In this document: positions 11,901 to 23,909 of the stretch, in pieces | Layout of the letters: the number at the start of each line of letters is the position of its first letter | How positions within the stretch are numbered: position 1 is the stretch's first letter | NCBI RefSeq assembly: GCF_023343835.1 | Contig: NC_064438.1 | Location: 16,473,077-16,537,076 of the forward strand | Origin: Lagopus muta | Taxonomy: Eukaryota; Chordata; Aves; Galliformes; Phasianidae | DNA length: 64,000 nt | Direction of reading: 5' to 3' | The notes under the pieces: generated by a model | Database searches by the model: none | Seen by the model: the letters and a program-made list of their open reading frames with translations, nothing else | Told to the model about the DNA's origin: nothing | Translations under genes and position numbers: made by a program

Positions 11901-14900
11901 AATGCTGCAAGCCCTCCTGATCAACTTGAGCTTATAAACTGTATTAGTCACATAATAATAGACTAAAAAAAAAAAAAAACAGCCCCCAAACCTTACCAAA
12001 ATCTATGAGAACATTTAAGGAAAAATCTTAAGCTACAAAACAAACAAACAAACAACTGTTTTGTTGCTAGAGTCTGCACGTAATTGGCTATACAAAAATC
12101 AGTCATATATACTCAGTGGAATGTGTGTATTCTCAAGTCCCTAATATATATATATATATGCAATAAATACCAGATGATAAATAAAATATGATGACTAGTA
12201 TGGTCATATTTATCATCATAAAAATCCATAACAAATGAGATCAGAATAAAATGAAATTAAGAAAAGAATTTCAAATGAAAACACAAGTGTTATTTACATA
12301 AAAGTTAACATGTTTCTGCCCATCCAAAGGCTGGAAGCTAAGACATCTAAACACAACTTCCACACAGATCCTTAAATGCTGACTCTATATCAGAAACTTT
12401 CTTGCTTTACAATTTCCCATCAATATTTTTCACATGGGCTGCACAGCTCCCTGTGGTCTGCATGTCACTACAGAAATGACTCATTTCTACGGTCAGGGAA
12501 GAATTCCCCCAGCATTCACCAGCTGCAAAACCTGCCTTTCAGACTATTTTCTGAGATGAAACATGTCCTCACTGATAACATCAAGGGACAGTATTTTCAC
12601 CAGTGTGATAATGGACTGTGAGTCAGATTCTGCTACCCACCTCTTCTATATGTAGAGAACTAAAACACTCTGCAAAATTACTACAATTTGTTCTCTAATA
12701 TGGAACAAGCTTCCACCTCGTTGATAAAAAGCAAGATGTCTCCACTTTTTAGGTTTCTTTTGTTTGCTTGTTTTTTTAATACACACAGCAAACATATAAC
12801 TCATTTTCCCAAGTAAACAACAAGCTTTGAGAACACTTGATTATTGGAGCAGTTTAAGAAGTATCAAAAAGCCAACTTGCACAAGATTACAGGGAGTAAA
12901 TAATACTTGTTATACATATGCAAAAGCACATCCTTCTGAGCTTTTAGATAAGCCCCAGACCCAGTTGTTAGGACTACAAATCACTTCTGTATCACTTAAC
13001 ATCTCACTGGGAACAATGTCAGACCTCATGCAGAACTTTTAACTATTTTGTAAAGCTGATGAATTTGCTACATTGACCCTTCCATTTCATCTCAAGCTAG
13101 CAGACACAAAAGAGGGAGTTGAGAACGAAGGATAACTCTCCTCTACAATTGAGGCTCACTGGCCTCAAGAATCATGACTGTTAAGCTGTCAAAGCAGTTC
13201 CTCTGCAGCAATGGCATACAAAGTGTGCAATTTCCATTTTGAGAATTGCAGCTGCATACCTGAAAGTTGCTTTGCCCTTCCATGAAAAGTGATGTTCCAT
13301 TTTAAGGATTTTTTTTTTCTAGATTGTCTTTCCAGGATCCTTATGAATTTAGTCACAATGTTGTATGCAATTAATAGATACATTTACGCCATATTAAGTA
13401 ATGACCAATTTATTTTTTTAGGAAATCTTGGAAGACCACTGGCTGACGAAAACATTGTGCGCACAATAATCGAATTTTTGACTTACTTGCATCTTAAAGG
13501 TAAGTGAATGCCTTTTAAATCCAGTTACTTATAGCAGAAGCACGGAAGATCTGTTTCTGTTGGCCTTTCTCCTGTGACATTCAGGACTAGTCTTGCATGT
13601 ACAAGTCTGCAGTAGATTTGCCTGTATTTCTGGGAGCAAGAGCGGGAGGAAGGGAGAGGAAGTCAGTTCTCCTTTAACATATCTAGGAATACATCTGACT
13701 TCATGAGTACAAGCAGTCCTGTCAAAATGTTAGCAAACAGCTCAAAATGCTGCTGGCAAAAGTATGGGAAGTCACAGAGCTCTGGCAAGGTTTGTAAAAC
13801 TGAGCTCACAGCTGATCTTGTCAGAACAGCAGTTTCATTATATCATTAGGTAAAGTAGAATTCTGTCTGCTTCTGATTTCGTTCATTTTAATCACAATTC
13901 TTGGTTTCTTCATAAATTTCTCAAAAAAAAACCCAAAACTTTCACACAAAAAAAGACAACTACATATTTTAAAATGTCTTCTGCCATCCTAAAACCATCT
14001 ATGAAATATTTTAAACGCTAACATATTTGCAAAGAACATAATGAGGAGAAAAATGATATTTTCTTTGCAAGTGATTGCAGAATTCTGTTTCAGGAAGCAG
14101 GCCATCTATTACTTCTATACTCTTCTCTTTGAATACAACAAATTATAAGCAATTTTGTCATGTGCATATGGTGTGGAATAGTAAGAATACGATGTGGAAT
14201 AGTAAGAAAAAACAAGGTGTTATATATCACTTTCATTATAAAAAAAGACATTCAATAGACCTATGAAATTTCTGTATGCCTAGGAAATAAAATTCTAGAC
14301 ACTCTGGCATAATTTTCTAAATGATTTGCATTCACCAAAGCAAAATAATTTTCACTACTAAAAACAACAACCCAATGCTTACTTAATCAAATTTGCCTTT
14401 GTTACAAAAACTCCTTACAGCTAGTGCTAAAGGCCTGAGAGAATTCAAATATATACATATGTTTAAAGAACATTATTAGCATGTATATTCACTGTGGATA
14501 AATAAAGATCTTGTTTAGCACTGAAAAGGAGCCCTAGACATTTATCTCCATACCTTGCTGTCTGAGCCTAGGGAAGCAAAAGCAATAACTGGATAAAAAA
14601 GGAAAGAATGCAAAACATGCAGAGTGTTAGAGTCCACTGTGGTGAATAGGCTAAGACCTACTGAGCTGTTGGGCAAGAAAATGAAATGCATCTCATAGAA
14701 ATACAAATTATTTCTTCCCTGGGACGAATGAGGAAAAAAAAGTGCAGAATAACTGTAACTATCAATTCCCTATTTAGCATAGTAATGCCAAACACCTTCT
14801 TTTATTCAGAAAAGATGGTATTGTTATCTGTCCTTGGAATACAGGAAAATTGTACCTCCAGAACATATAAAAATGGCTTTTCTTTGAGATAGTTCTTGTA

Positions 14901-15689
14901 TTCCCAGGTTATAAAAGACAGAATATTGTCACACTGTCCCCTAACCTAATACCTAACAGGTACTGCCAAAACCTAGTACAAACTTTTACACCAAATCTGA
15001 TCTGTGAATTTTGGAGGTGAAAAACACACTTTGATACTACACCTCTGTGGTGGAGATGCTTTAACCTTTTCCCTCAAATGTCACCTTACCACATTAAATA
15101 TATTCAAGTAGGTATGTTCCTTTGAAGGTGGTGTGTGAACCCACTCATGGAATTCAGCATCAGGGAATGGTGATACTCAGATTACATACAAATTTCTACC
15201 TATCTACAAGATGAAGTGATTGTTTCAGGTATTATCTCTATAAGAAATGCCTTAGAGATCACAAAAAGTGGCTTCAGCCATTTTTCTTGAAAATTACTCC
15301 CTCCAGTTTTAAAGTCTTGCCCATGTAAATCTGGAAGTAGAACAGCATGTGGCTGTCACTAATATTAAAACCTTTGAAGCTTGGTATCAGTAGTGTCATC
15401 TGTCACTGTAATTTCTTTTTTTTTAGTAACATTACAATATTTAACAGGCTGTTAACATTTAAAAGAAATAAAAAGTTCAGAAAGTAACCTATCAAAAGTG
15501 CAAAGATTTGCCACTTACAGTTAACAGAAAATATTTTTAAAAATGTGTACTACTGCAACTGGATCTTATGACTTACTTGACAATATTATTATGCATACTT
15601 ACACATCTGCTAATTCATTGTTTTCCTTCTTCGAAGAGGTGGGAGCACTTGACAATTTATCTTCACCAGAGGAAACAAACCAGTCTTGA
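8843..15689 (+). CDS. GAL: Prepro-galanin, full gene (five coding exons)
   Basis: Secreted neuropeptide precursor for galanin and galanin message-associated peptide (GMAP); galanin acts on GALR-type G-protein-coupled receptors. Coding exons 8843-8923, 9355-9409, 10834-10920, 13422-13499 and 15637-15689 join in frame to 117 codons plus stop (human precursor: 123). All have AG acceptors and GT donors, with intron phases 0, 1, 1, 1. Residues 1-27 contain a hydrophobic signal peptide; the KR in AKEKR precedes mature galanin, which starts [20 protein letters not shown] and ends GFT, followed by GKR, the amidation and dibasic cleavage signal. The rest is GMAP, with the conserved block IVRTIIEFLTYLHLKE. 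The start is the ATG directly after the exon 2 acceptor. Human gene order (GAL next to TESMIN and CPT1A) agrees. Confidence 0.97.
9355..9409 (+). CDS. GAL: GAL exon 3: KR site and galanin N-terminus
   Basis: Encodes AKEKR and [13 protein letters not shown], the receptor-binding part of galanin. Acceptor TTTCTTTGAG, donor GTAAGT. It ends in phase 1, splitting the His14 codon. Confidence 0.96.
10372..10443 (+). CDS. GAL: Candidate alternative cassette exon of GAL, 72 nt
   Basis: Lies in the intron that splits the galanin peptide. It has a good acceptor (CATCCTTTGTTGCAG) and donor (CAT/GTAAGA), is exactly 24 codons, and is phase 1 on both sides, so it can be included or skipped without a frameshift. 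Inclusion changes galanin after [13 protein letters not shown] to RRIDHLLMIKEMP and so on, ending REEAPGA, then Y in place of His14 and back into AVDNHR. The new RR directly after Pro13 is a potential cleavage site. I have an unverified memory that a longer avian galanin precursor form has been described. Without transcripts this remains a strong prediction only. Confidence 0.65.
10834..10920 (+). CDS. GAL: GAL exon 4: galanin C-terminus, GKR site, GMAP start
   Basis: Encodes HAVDNHRSFNDKHGFT, then GKR (amide donor Gly plus dibasic cleavage), then EIQPDEDLKA of GMAP. It is 87 nt, phase 1 on both sides, with acceptor ATTTATTTGTCAG and donor GTAATT. Confidence 0.95.
11034..11087 (+). CDS. GAL: Candidate alternative exon of GAL, 54 nt, stop-forming
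   Basis: It has an excellent acceptor (CTCCTGCACTTTTGCAG) and a near-consensus donor (ACT/GTAAGT). From exon 4 it reads on in frame as DIPLSIGEQENLNFTHSD, and its last base T joins GA of exon 5, or AG of exon 6, to give an immediate stop. Inclusion would keep galanin intact but replace the conserved GMAP block with a short new tail. It could also be an unused pseudo-exon. Confidence 0.4.
12143..12159. repeat. Short (TA)n microsatellite
   Basis: About eight TA units inside a GAL intron. An (AAAC)n run lies just upstream, near 12038-12054. Confidence 0.85.
13422..13499 (+). CDS. GAL: GAL exon 5: conserved GMAP block
   Basis: Encodes NLGRPLADENIVRTIIEFLT then YLHLK, the most conserved part of GMAP in vertebrates. 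It is 78 nt, phase 1 on both sides, with a T-rich acceptor ending TTTTTTTAG and donor GTAAGT. Confidence 0.95.
15637..15689 (+). CDS. GAL: GAL exon 6: GMAP C-terminus and stop
   Basis: Completes the precursor with EVGALDNLSSPEETNQS and a TGA stop. The acceptor TTCCTTCTTCGAAG was chosen over the AG two bases further in because only this choice keeps the frame and the galanin-type C-terminus. Confidence 0.92.
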
Positions 15690-15882
15690 AGAAGAAAATA
15701 TTTTTATTCTGTTGTAGTGCAAATCTGATTCAATTCTAAACAAAAGATCCAGAAGAACAGAAGATGAGACGTATTGTTTTCATTAATCTGAGAAATGGTA
15801 AATGATGTTCTGCCTCTTTGGTTTTGTTTTTCTCTCCTGTAATGTTATGGTGTAAAATTTTGGCTTGGTAGGTAAATGATAA

Positions 15883-15894
15883 AATAAAAATAAA
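15883..15894 (+). terminator. GAL: GAL polyadenylation signals
   Basis: Two overlapping AATAAA hexamers about 195 nt after the stop codon. They would end the transcript near 15.91 kb, giving a short 3'UTR as is usual for galanin. Confidence 0.8.
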
Positions 15895-15914
15895 CAGCAA
15901 CGTCTTTGTTCTGT

Positions 15915-18900
15915 TTCCCTTTAACAAGCGCACGATAATTCACATACAAAACCCAGGCTAAATGAAAAGATTATGCTGCATCTCATAAAATAGAACATAA
16001 ATACTACATATGGAACATCTTAGCTTACTGAGACACAGGAAAAGTTCAGTCTCAGACTGTTACCATCATACAATGTTTTTAGGTCACATCTTCTTGTACT
16101 TCTATACTTCATGGAAATCTTTCTTCCTGTTCATCTGCTTACAGACACGAAATGAGCTCATGTTCCTTTTGTATTTCATATTATTCACCTGTAATAAACC
16201 AGTCCAGAGGCTGAAGCTTACTTTTACACAATATAAATGTATCTTGGTTTACACAAACTACGTGTTTAGTTTTCCTATTCCTATGCCATCACAAATACTG
16301 GGTCTGTACACTTTAATGAAGAGGTTCTACTGGCTACTCCAGAATTAAAATTACATGTTATGAAGTGCCTTAATTTGAGTCTAGCAAAGCACCTGAAGAC
16401 ATTTAATTCCTCCAAAGAGTTCTGATGTATCAGGACCACAATGCGAGGCCCATAAAGTGTAAATGGCACAGCAGAATTGAGGAGAACTTTTAGAGTACGA
16501 AGAGTCTTATAAAGGTTCTTCACATTTGACTTTGACATTCTACTTAGCACAGTGAAATATCATCCTTTCATAATGCTGTTTTCTGGAGCACACAGACTGA
16601 CAGAAACGTTGCAGAACATTATTACGTAATCTGTTTTTCACTTTTAGCATAGCTGAGTATGTTCTAGATGCCAAGCCATTAGCAACTAATGTGAAACCAC
16701 AAGGCCATTTTGCCCTGTCAGTCCATCTTTGCTCTTCCTCCAATAATCACTCTGACTATGATTCAGTGTCTGATACACACCTTCAGAAGCATACGAAGTA
16801 TTTTCCATCACATTCAATAGGCTTTTGGGGAAGGCTTTCGGGGAAGGCTTTTTTCCCCCTACGCTATGTGGTAAACTTATGAGATTCCGAAACATGAAAA
16901 CAATACAGTGAACTCTAATTTGTGTACATTAGCATTGTTCAACACTTCAAAATTCATTTTTGCTAGTAATTTCCTTATCTCCAGTCATAAATTTGAACCA
17001 TGGTTTACTAAAATCAAGAGGAACTTTCAGCACCAAGCTCATGAAATTTGGAACGATTCTGTAGGAATGTCTACTTGAAGTTCTAAATGCACAGATTACT
17101 TGAAATGCTGAAGACTCATAGGATTAGGTCCCTTGCAAGATTTCCAGAGTTGTCTGGGCAAGGAGGTCCACAAGTTCTTACACATCACACCAAACAGTTA
17201 AGTGCACCTATTACAAATTTATATACGTATATCCACAAAAGCTGTCTTTTAGCTGCCCAAAGCAATCCATGTGCTCACATTCAAACATGTTTTGGTAATA
17301 ATACTCCAAAATACAGAGACATGTGGAATTTTAGAAGTATTTCTTCATTCTCCAGAGCTTTGGCCTTTGGAAATACAAAGGGCCAGAACTGTAAACAAGT
17401 ATTCTTTGCAGCCAACTTCAGTAAGTCTTATTTTATTGCTCTTCTTTTATTTAAAGCATGGCTTACATTTCCACAACTCAGACATAAATTTTGTAGACAG
17501 CTGGAATGACATCTCCATAATCAGACTCTCAAAAAAATACCTAATTAAAAATGCCCTTTAAACTATGATTTGAAAGCCATTTGTTTCATCACAGCAAAGA
17601 GAAGGCAGAAAGATTTGTTTCAATCAAAAATTTAAAACAAAAAACCCAAAACCAACTCCTAACCATTTTGTCTACATTTCATTCACTTGCACATTCCCCT
17701 GTATCATATCTCACTTCCATTGAGGATTAGATCAACCTTTGGTCTGCACTAAAGATAAAAGCCAAGGTCTAAAAAACAAGTAAAACTTTGTTGCAGTGTT
17801 TGCTAATGCAATGAAATTATTTGGCATACAAATTTAATACTGAAAATGAACAGGAGGCTCGCATGATTCTGAACAACTGGATAATAAAATGGAAGATGAA
17901 ATTAAATGCTGATGCAAGCAAAGTAATATGCACAGAGGAAAACAATTCTAATTTCGCATACACATAATCATGGTCTAAATTATCTCCAGAAAAACAGCTT
18001 AGACTCATTGTGCATGGTTCTCTAAAAATGTCATTCTAAACCCCAGCAGTATTTACAAAGGCAAATGGAATGCTAGGAATTATAATGAAAGCAGGCAAAA
18101 ACTCAAAAACATCACTATCCTACCATTCCCATCTTTGACACCAGTTGTACTTCTGGTCACTGCACTGAAAAAAAGAGGGTACTCTAGAACCAGAAAAGCA
18201 ATCAAGAAATGTGGTGAGGGTCTTCAGCAGCAGGAAACAATTACAAGCAGAGAGACTAAAGAGGCCGTGACTCATTAGCTGAAGAGATGGGTACAATGGG
18301 ACATTATAGTCTTAAACGTCACACTTGCAGTGTCTAACGAATTTATTCCGTACTGTAACCCAGGAACTAATGATTACCTAATAAAATGATCACGTAACAT
18401 TTTAGAACCCCACTCCAGAAGGAGGAGTACCTCTCTGCGCACTTCACAGTGAAACTGTGGTACTGGAAGGCATTGCAGAGGCCATGCTGCAGAAGCAGTT
18501 ACACTTAGAAGGAAAGTCCCTCAAAAACAATTGCTCCAAATGAACCTACTGGCTCAGAAAGGCTAACTGGATTGCTCCTTAGTGTATAATCAACTTGTGT
18601 GCGTACAGAGCTGTAATACAACCCTTGCAACTGTGATTCAGGGCTTAATTAAAGCAGGGATTCGTCATTTGCATAGCAGCTAGCGTCAGTTTACAAAAGA
18701 AACTTGGAAAATCCACTTTTTTTGGCTAAAAATGATAAAGGAATTAAGACTTCGTTCAGACAAAAAAGGTACAGCTTTAATATAGTGTTTCACTTGTCAG
18801 ACAGTCTCACCGATATTTGTTTAAATGCAGAGCAGTTCAATGCAGAAGGGTATTTCCAGATGGTGCACTTGATACAGAACAGTCTATTCAGATTAGGAAA

Positions 18901-21287
18901 CCATTAAGCAGCTGACAGGGTACATGCATTTTCCCACCTGTCTACTCATGTAAAGGTCAGACTGCAAAATTAGCATACAAAAATTAGATAGGGACTCAGA
19001 ATAATGAGGAAGCTTTATACAGGAATTGACATAACTCTGCTTTCAAGTTTAACGTTGCAATAGTTGGAAGCAAACTACAGCCCTGTTTCATATGACCAGC
19101 ACACTGACTTCCCAAGCTAATGGAGAACCTCGTGACAGCTCACAAAGGACTCTGACAATTTCTTAGCTGTACTTTCAGACAATTTTCAATTACTTAGCTG
19201 CTTTTCAGACAAGACAAGGAGATAATGAGGTGAGACAGTACATGAAGTAACACGTTAATAACTCACAGCAAAAGCTATGGATTAGTTTTATATAATTTCA
19301 GAGAATGGGACAAAAAAAAAAAAAAAAAAAAGCAAGTCAGAAATGGGCACCAGGGAATAGTTTGTAATTTACCCAGGATATAAATTACCTCAAGGGATTT
19401 CTAAGGCAGACGTGATGCTTGAAAGGAAGTTGAGAGCTAAGCGTTATCAGCAGAACAAATGAAATTTCACCAATTGGTGAAGTTCATCAATAAATTGCAG
19501 CTCTTTTTCTGTCACTATTTTGTGTCCTATCATTTACTTTTAAATTTGTAATGCATATAATAACAACTCTGATACTTACTTCGGTGAGGAGCGAGGATCA
19601 TTTCTATTGCTATAAGTTCCTATGATAGCCCTTTAGTCTTATTTCGGTTACGGGGGATTATATCCTGCTTTACTAAGCACCCCTGTTCTGAAAGATCGAA
19701 GATTTAGGAACCAGCATTTTTGGGGTGGATTTCACACTAGCTGATCTCCACTGCTACTAAAACCATTCAGAATGTAGACTCCAAAGCTTTGTGCAAGAGC
19801 TGCATGCACTTCTTCTGTATACAGAAATGAGTATTTGGGGGACACTCATGCTAGGCAGCTTCTTTTAGGATTCCTTAAAGCAACTTCAGGTACTTAAGAG
19901 GGCAGTTGTGCTAAGTGAAGAGCTGTATCATCATCTGCTCTCAGCTACCCAAAAGTGTGGGCCCTGACTGAATTCAGAACAACAGGCATTTTTGCTAGCT
20001 TCTGCAAATGCAGAAGGAACCTCGGCCCAAAGACTTAAGAATAAGCAAAAGCAAGGAGGAAAAATCATCATGATTTTAAAGCTCAGGATTACAGTTTTTA
20101 TTATAGTTTTTTTTATTATTACTTTCCAAAACGCAGTTTTTCAAGTTGTGCCTGCTTGGCCTTCATGCTAGTTATGCATTTATTTAATATTTAAAAATAC
20201 ACTTCTATAAAGTCAGCATATATGTGACAAATCCTGGCCTACCAAAACTTAGTAAAGCCGTACTGATGACTTTCAGATAGGTTTATGTATATCAGTTAAG
20301 ATCTGACACATCCAGTGGAGCAGTGTTATAATAAAATCTCATTCATAAGATCTCATAGCTTAGGATTAATATGATTTCAAAATAAAACCTATAGCCATTC
20401 TCGTTCCCTAAACAATTCTCCTCCTTCCTGCCTGCTGCAATGCAGATTACCCATGAAATCTTTTTGTTTTGTGCCTTCAAAACCATCTGATTCAATCTGT
20501 TAAAGAAATCATACTGTTCTGTATGTTTAGAAATATCCCCATGTCCATTAAATCTTAATTAGGTTTATGTAGTGCAAACTGTTTCTCTTTTTTTCCCCCA
20601 AACATTTACATTTTCTTTGTCTTTTGCAGCATTTCCATTTGAACTCCTTTTCCACCACACATCATAGAGTATCTTATCCCTGATTACAGCACTCAACATT
20701 TGTTTCCAAATTAACTTTGGTTAAACATTACAAATTTGTTGTGTCAATCACTGTTTTGACATCCTTCTCCCCACTCCAGTTGCCTATTAGCATAATGCAC
20801 ACTAATTACCAGTAAGCTGTATTTATGACAACATTGGCAAGCCAGGTGTTCTTTATTGAGCAGAAAAGCAGATTTAACATACTTTTTCTGTGACCTGTAA
20901 TAGCTATTATGCATAGGCACTAGTCTTTTCCTCAGTCACGAAAAGGCTGATGCCCCTTACAGAAAAAATTATGCATATATATTTTAAGACATTTTGCCTT
21001 TTGTAAATTCAAAGTGGAATCACATCTGTGAACAGGCTTGAAATACATCCACTGAGAATGATGCTCTTATGCTACAGAATTTGGGAAAAATACTTTTTTT
21101 GCTGAGCCTTCATCTGGATTTGTAATAAAAACATAAAGACTTGCACCTATTAAAGTTAAAACTCACACCTAATTATAGATTTCTCAAGCCCTGTAAGAAA
21201 CTAGTCAATAAATTCTTCATCACCAAAAAGCATTCTCAGGTACGGAACAATAATTTTATTTCTGCCTTTCTCAAACCCATCTGAACC
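15915..21287. other. Intergenic sequence between GAL and SPX2, first part
   Basis: AT-rich sequence with scattered chance ORFs, the longest about 140 codons at 17087-17509 with no recognisable motif. An A run of about 20 lies near 19312-19331. I see no exon, RNA gene or large repeat. Confidence 0.5.
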
Positions 21288-21655
21288 TAATGAGGTTCAA
21301 CAAAGCAAAACGTGAGGTTGTGCACTTGGGTCATAATAATCCCAGGTGTGGATACAGACTGGGAGAAGAACTCCTTGAGAGCAGCAATGCTGAGGACCTA
21401 GGAGTCCTGGCAGATGAAAAACTTAACACAAGCCAGCAAAGAAGAGGTCTGTCAGTGGTGAAGTGCTGTAACAGTTTGCCTGGTCAGATTGTGGATGCCC
21501 TGTCCCTGGAGGTGTTTAAAGCCAGCTAGGACAGGCCCCAGGCAATCTGATCCAGTACTCCATCTGGTGGTTGGCAACCCTGCCTGTAGCAGGGGGGTTG
21601 GAACCTGATGATCCTTGGGGGTCCTTTCCAACCCAAGCTGTTCTGTGAGAAGGGT
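21288..21655 (+). mobile_element. CR1 LINE fragment with internal deletion
   Basis: The left part encodes a CR1 ORF2 C-terminal segment ([18 protein letters not shown], then [16 protein letters not shown]). It jumps directly to the CR1 3' part (GTGGATGCCCTGTCCCTGGA, then GGGGGTTGGAACCTGATGAT and CCTTTCCAACCC). It is 5' truncated and internally deleted, and not active. Confidence 0.92.
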
Positions 21656-22397
21656 TTCCAGAATAAAAGGTTTAAGTATTTGCAGGGTCAAGGTTTATAG
21701 CTTTTGTTCCTCCCTGTTCTGAATAAATGGTTTGAGTTTTAGACTACATAGAACACATCAGGGTGTTCCATGCAAAATGTTTAAGTGCCATAATTTTTGT
21801 GCTTTAATACACGCTTTCACCTGAATGCACAGAAGGCTGACAGCTGGGCAGACTGCAGTATTTGGAAGTCCTGTGCTTCCGAATGTAACAGAAGATTAGA
21901 TGGCCGCAAGGTGGAAGTGTTGCTCTACTTGAAAAAGAAGCTTGCTTATTTAACATTTTAATCAGTATAAATGGCTGATTTACTTGGAATTGCAAGTACG
22001 AACAAAACAGTCTGTACTTGCTAACAGCACAAAATGCACCAGCTGTATTTGACTGAATATTGTTATTAAATTACTTTTGTATTAGAGTGACAAAAACTGA
22101 AAACGTCATTGGCTGAAAGACAATGAAAACAAGAATGCTTTACCTATACTTCAGTGAGGAGGAAAACTTGCATTTTACAGTATGTATAGGGAAGATTCGA
22201 GTAATATTCAGAGGGCAGTATAGTTGCTGCTTGCAAAAATAGTCCAGTTAAGAAGCAACACAGCAGCTTCCAAAACTTCATAGTGAAAATCTCCCACTGT
22301 AAATAAGCTTTCTTTTAAATCTGTTATTAAGTGCCTGCACGTGAATACAGAGAGCTACACTATCTTGCTGATCGGATAACTGGTTTACATATGCTAC

Positions 22398-22400
<3 letters not shown>

Positions 22401-22432
<32 letters not shown>

Positions 22433-22441
22433 AAAAAAAAA
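22401..22441. repeat. Long A homopolymer
   Basis: Thirty A, one G, then ten A. The sequence before it does not look like a processed transcript, so I do not call a retropseudogene. Confidence 0.9.
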
Positions 22442-22610
22442 GATTTTCAGGATTCAAGAAACATCCCCCAAAGAGATGACGATCTTTATTGATGTTTAGA
22501 TGTTTGCAACAGCCCAGAGCTGTAAATATCAATATTTCTCTGGTGGCAACTCTCTTTTAGAGGTGGACTCCTCTGAAAGACCAGTGTAAAGCAGTCTGTG
22601 TGGAGCTCCT

Positions 22611-22631
22611 GGGGGGTTGGGGGGGAGGGGG
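22611..22631 (+). repeat. G-rich run with quadruplex potential
   Basis: Three G runs (6, 7 and 5 G) separated by TT and A. The length of the runs allows a four-stranded G-quadruplex fold. Confidence 0.6.
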
Positions 22632-23814
22632 TAACACTCACAGCTGCCAGGAAGAAAGATGTAAGTGGGCAGGAATACAACTCTCAGGACTGCTGAAGCA
22701 GGATTTCAACAGAAAAAAAAATTACGCAACACTGAAAATGTATTTTGTGTTCATTCAAAAAACTGAAGTGTAGGGCATTGAGAGAGCAGCCGCAACTTTC
22801 TGAAGAGATCACTGGGCACGGCTTTGGCAAAGTTGCTACACGCAGCTGCTTTCCTCTTTTGCATGTCTCACAACTTGGTCAGCTGGATGCAATCATACTC
22901 GTTTAGAGCCAAACAGCTGTGATTCTGTGATTTGCTGCTCTCCACACAAAGGATTTCTGGATTTACCCTTGTGGTTGACCAACACAGACACTAACAACAG
23001 CACATAAGAGGACTTTAGTTTCTGGGAACCATTTTGCCCTACAACTATCTGGTAAATGATGGCCTGCCAGAAGATTTGGAGACTGCGATATTACAACAAA
23101 GTTTTATTGTAACAGTGTTCAAAGCACACTGAACTAAATAAAAATACGTGGATGGCATATTGCAAAGGTATGAAAAACATGAATGCCTGCAAAAAGAGAG
23201 AATATCCAGTAACAAGAGTACCACAAGTATGGAAATAGGACTGACATAGAAATGGAACACAACAGACCAGATGCAGACTGCACACCCTGCAGACAAAATC
23301 TAATGTGCACAAATACATGTACAGATAAACATTCAGTTGATCTTATGGCAAATCTGAGCATTCCAAATCATAAATTAAGACACAGGTTTTGAGGCAGTGG
23401 AAATAGGTCTACTGTCTGATAATTAAGAAAAAAAAAATCAGCAGCTCTGAATTCTATAATGAGCATTTCAGAAATTTTTTACTGAAACGTTAAGTCTCTG
23501 GACTCCAAAACCACATTGGTGTTAGACGGGAAAAAATGAGTTTCTAGGAAATGAAGGTATGCATATATGTGCTTAATAGGGGTTATGACCCACATGAAGT
23601 GATGCTTCATTTTTAATCATGCTCTTCAGCAACGATTATGAGGGGAAGGAATTTTATTACTAGGTTTTACAGACAGAAATGGTAAGAAAAAAATATTCTT
23701 GCAATTTAAAATTTAGTCTAGATCGGTGGGTGTGTGGGAATTTGGATCTTTAACTCTTCCATTCAATTGCTAGCAATGGAACTGTTGACAGCGTAGCACT
23801 CTATCAGACAAAGG

Positions 23815-23909
23815 GTTGGGATTTTGGGTGGCCCTGTCTGGGTGGTTGGACTCCATGATCCTTGTGGTCCCTTCCAACTTGGGCTGTTCTGTGATTCTGC
23901 GATTTGAGG
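23815..23909 (+). mobile_element. CR1 LINE 3' end scrap
   Basis: Contains the CR1 3' tail pattern GGTTGGACTCCATGATCCTT, TTCCAACTTGGGCTGTTCTG and the terminal GTGATTCTGCGATT. About 95 bp remain. Confidence 0.85.

Noticed and set aside
17087-17509. 140-codon ORF between GAL and SPX2
   Set aside because: The translation has no recognisable domain and the composition matches AT-rich noncoding DNA; an ORF of this length is expected by chance in 64 kb.
22401-22441. Poly(A) tail of a processed pseudogene
   Set aside because: Neither flank shows recognisable coding or transcript-derived sequence, and no target-site duplication is visible.
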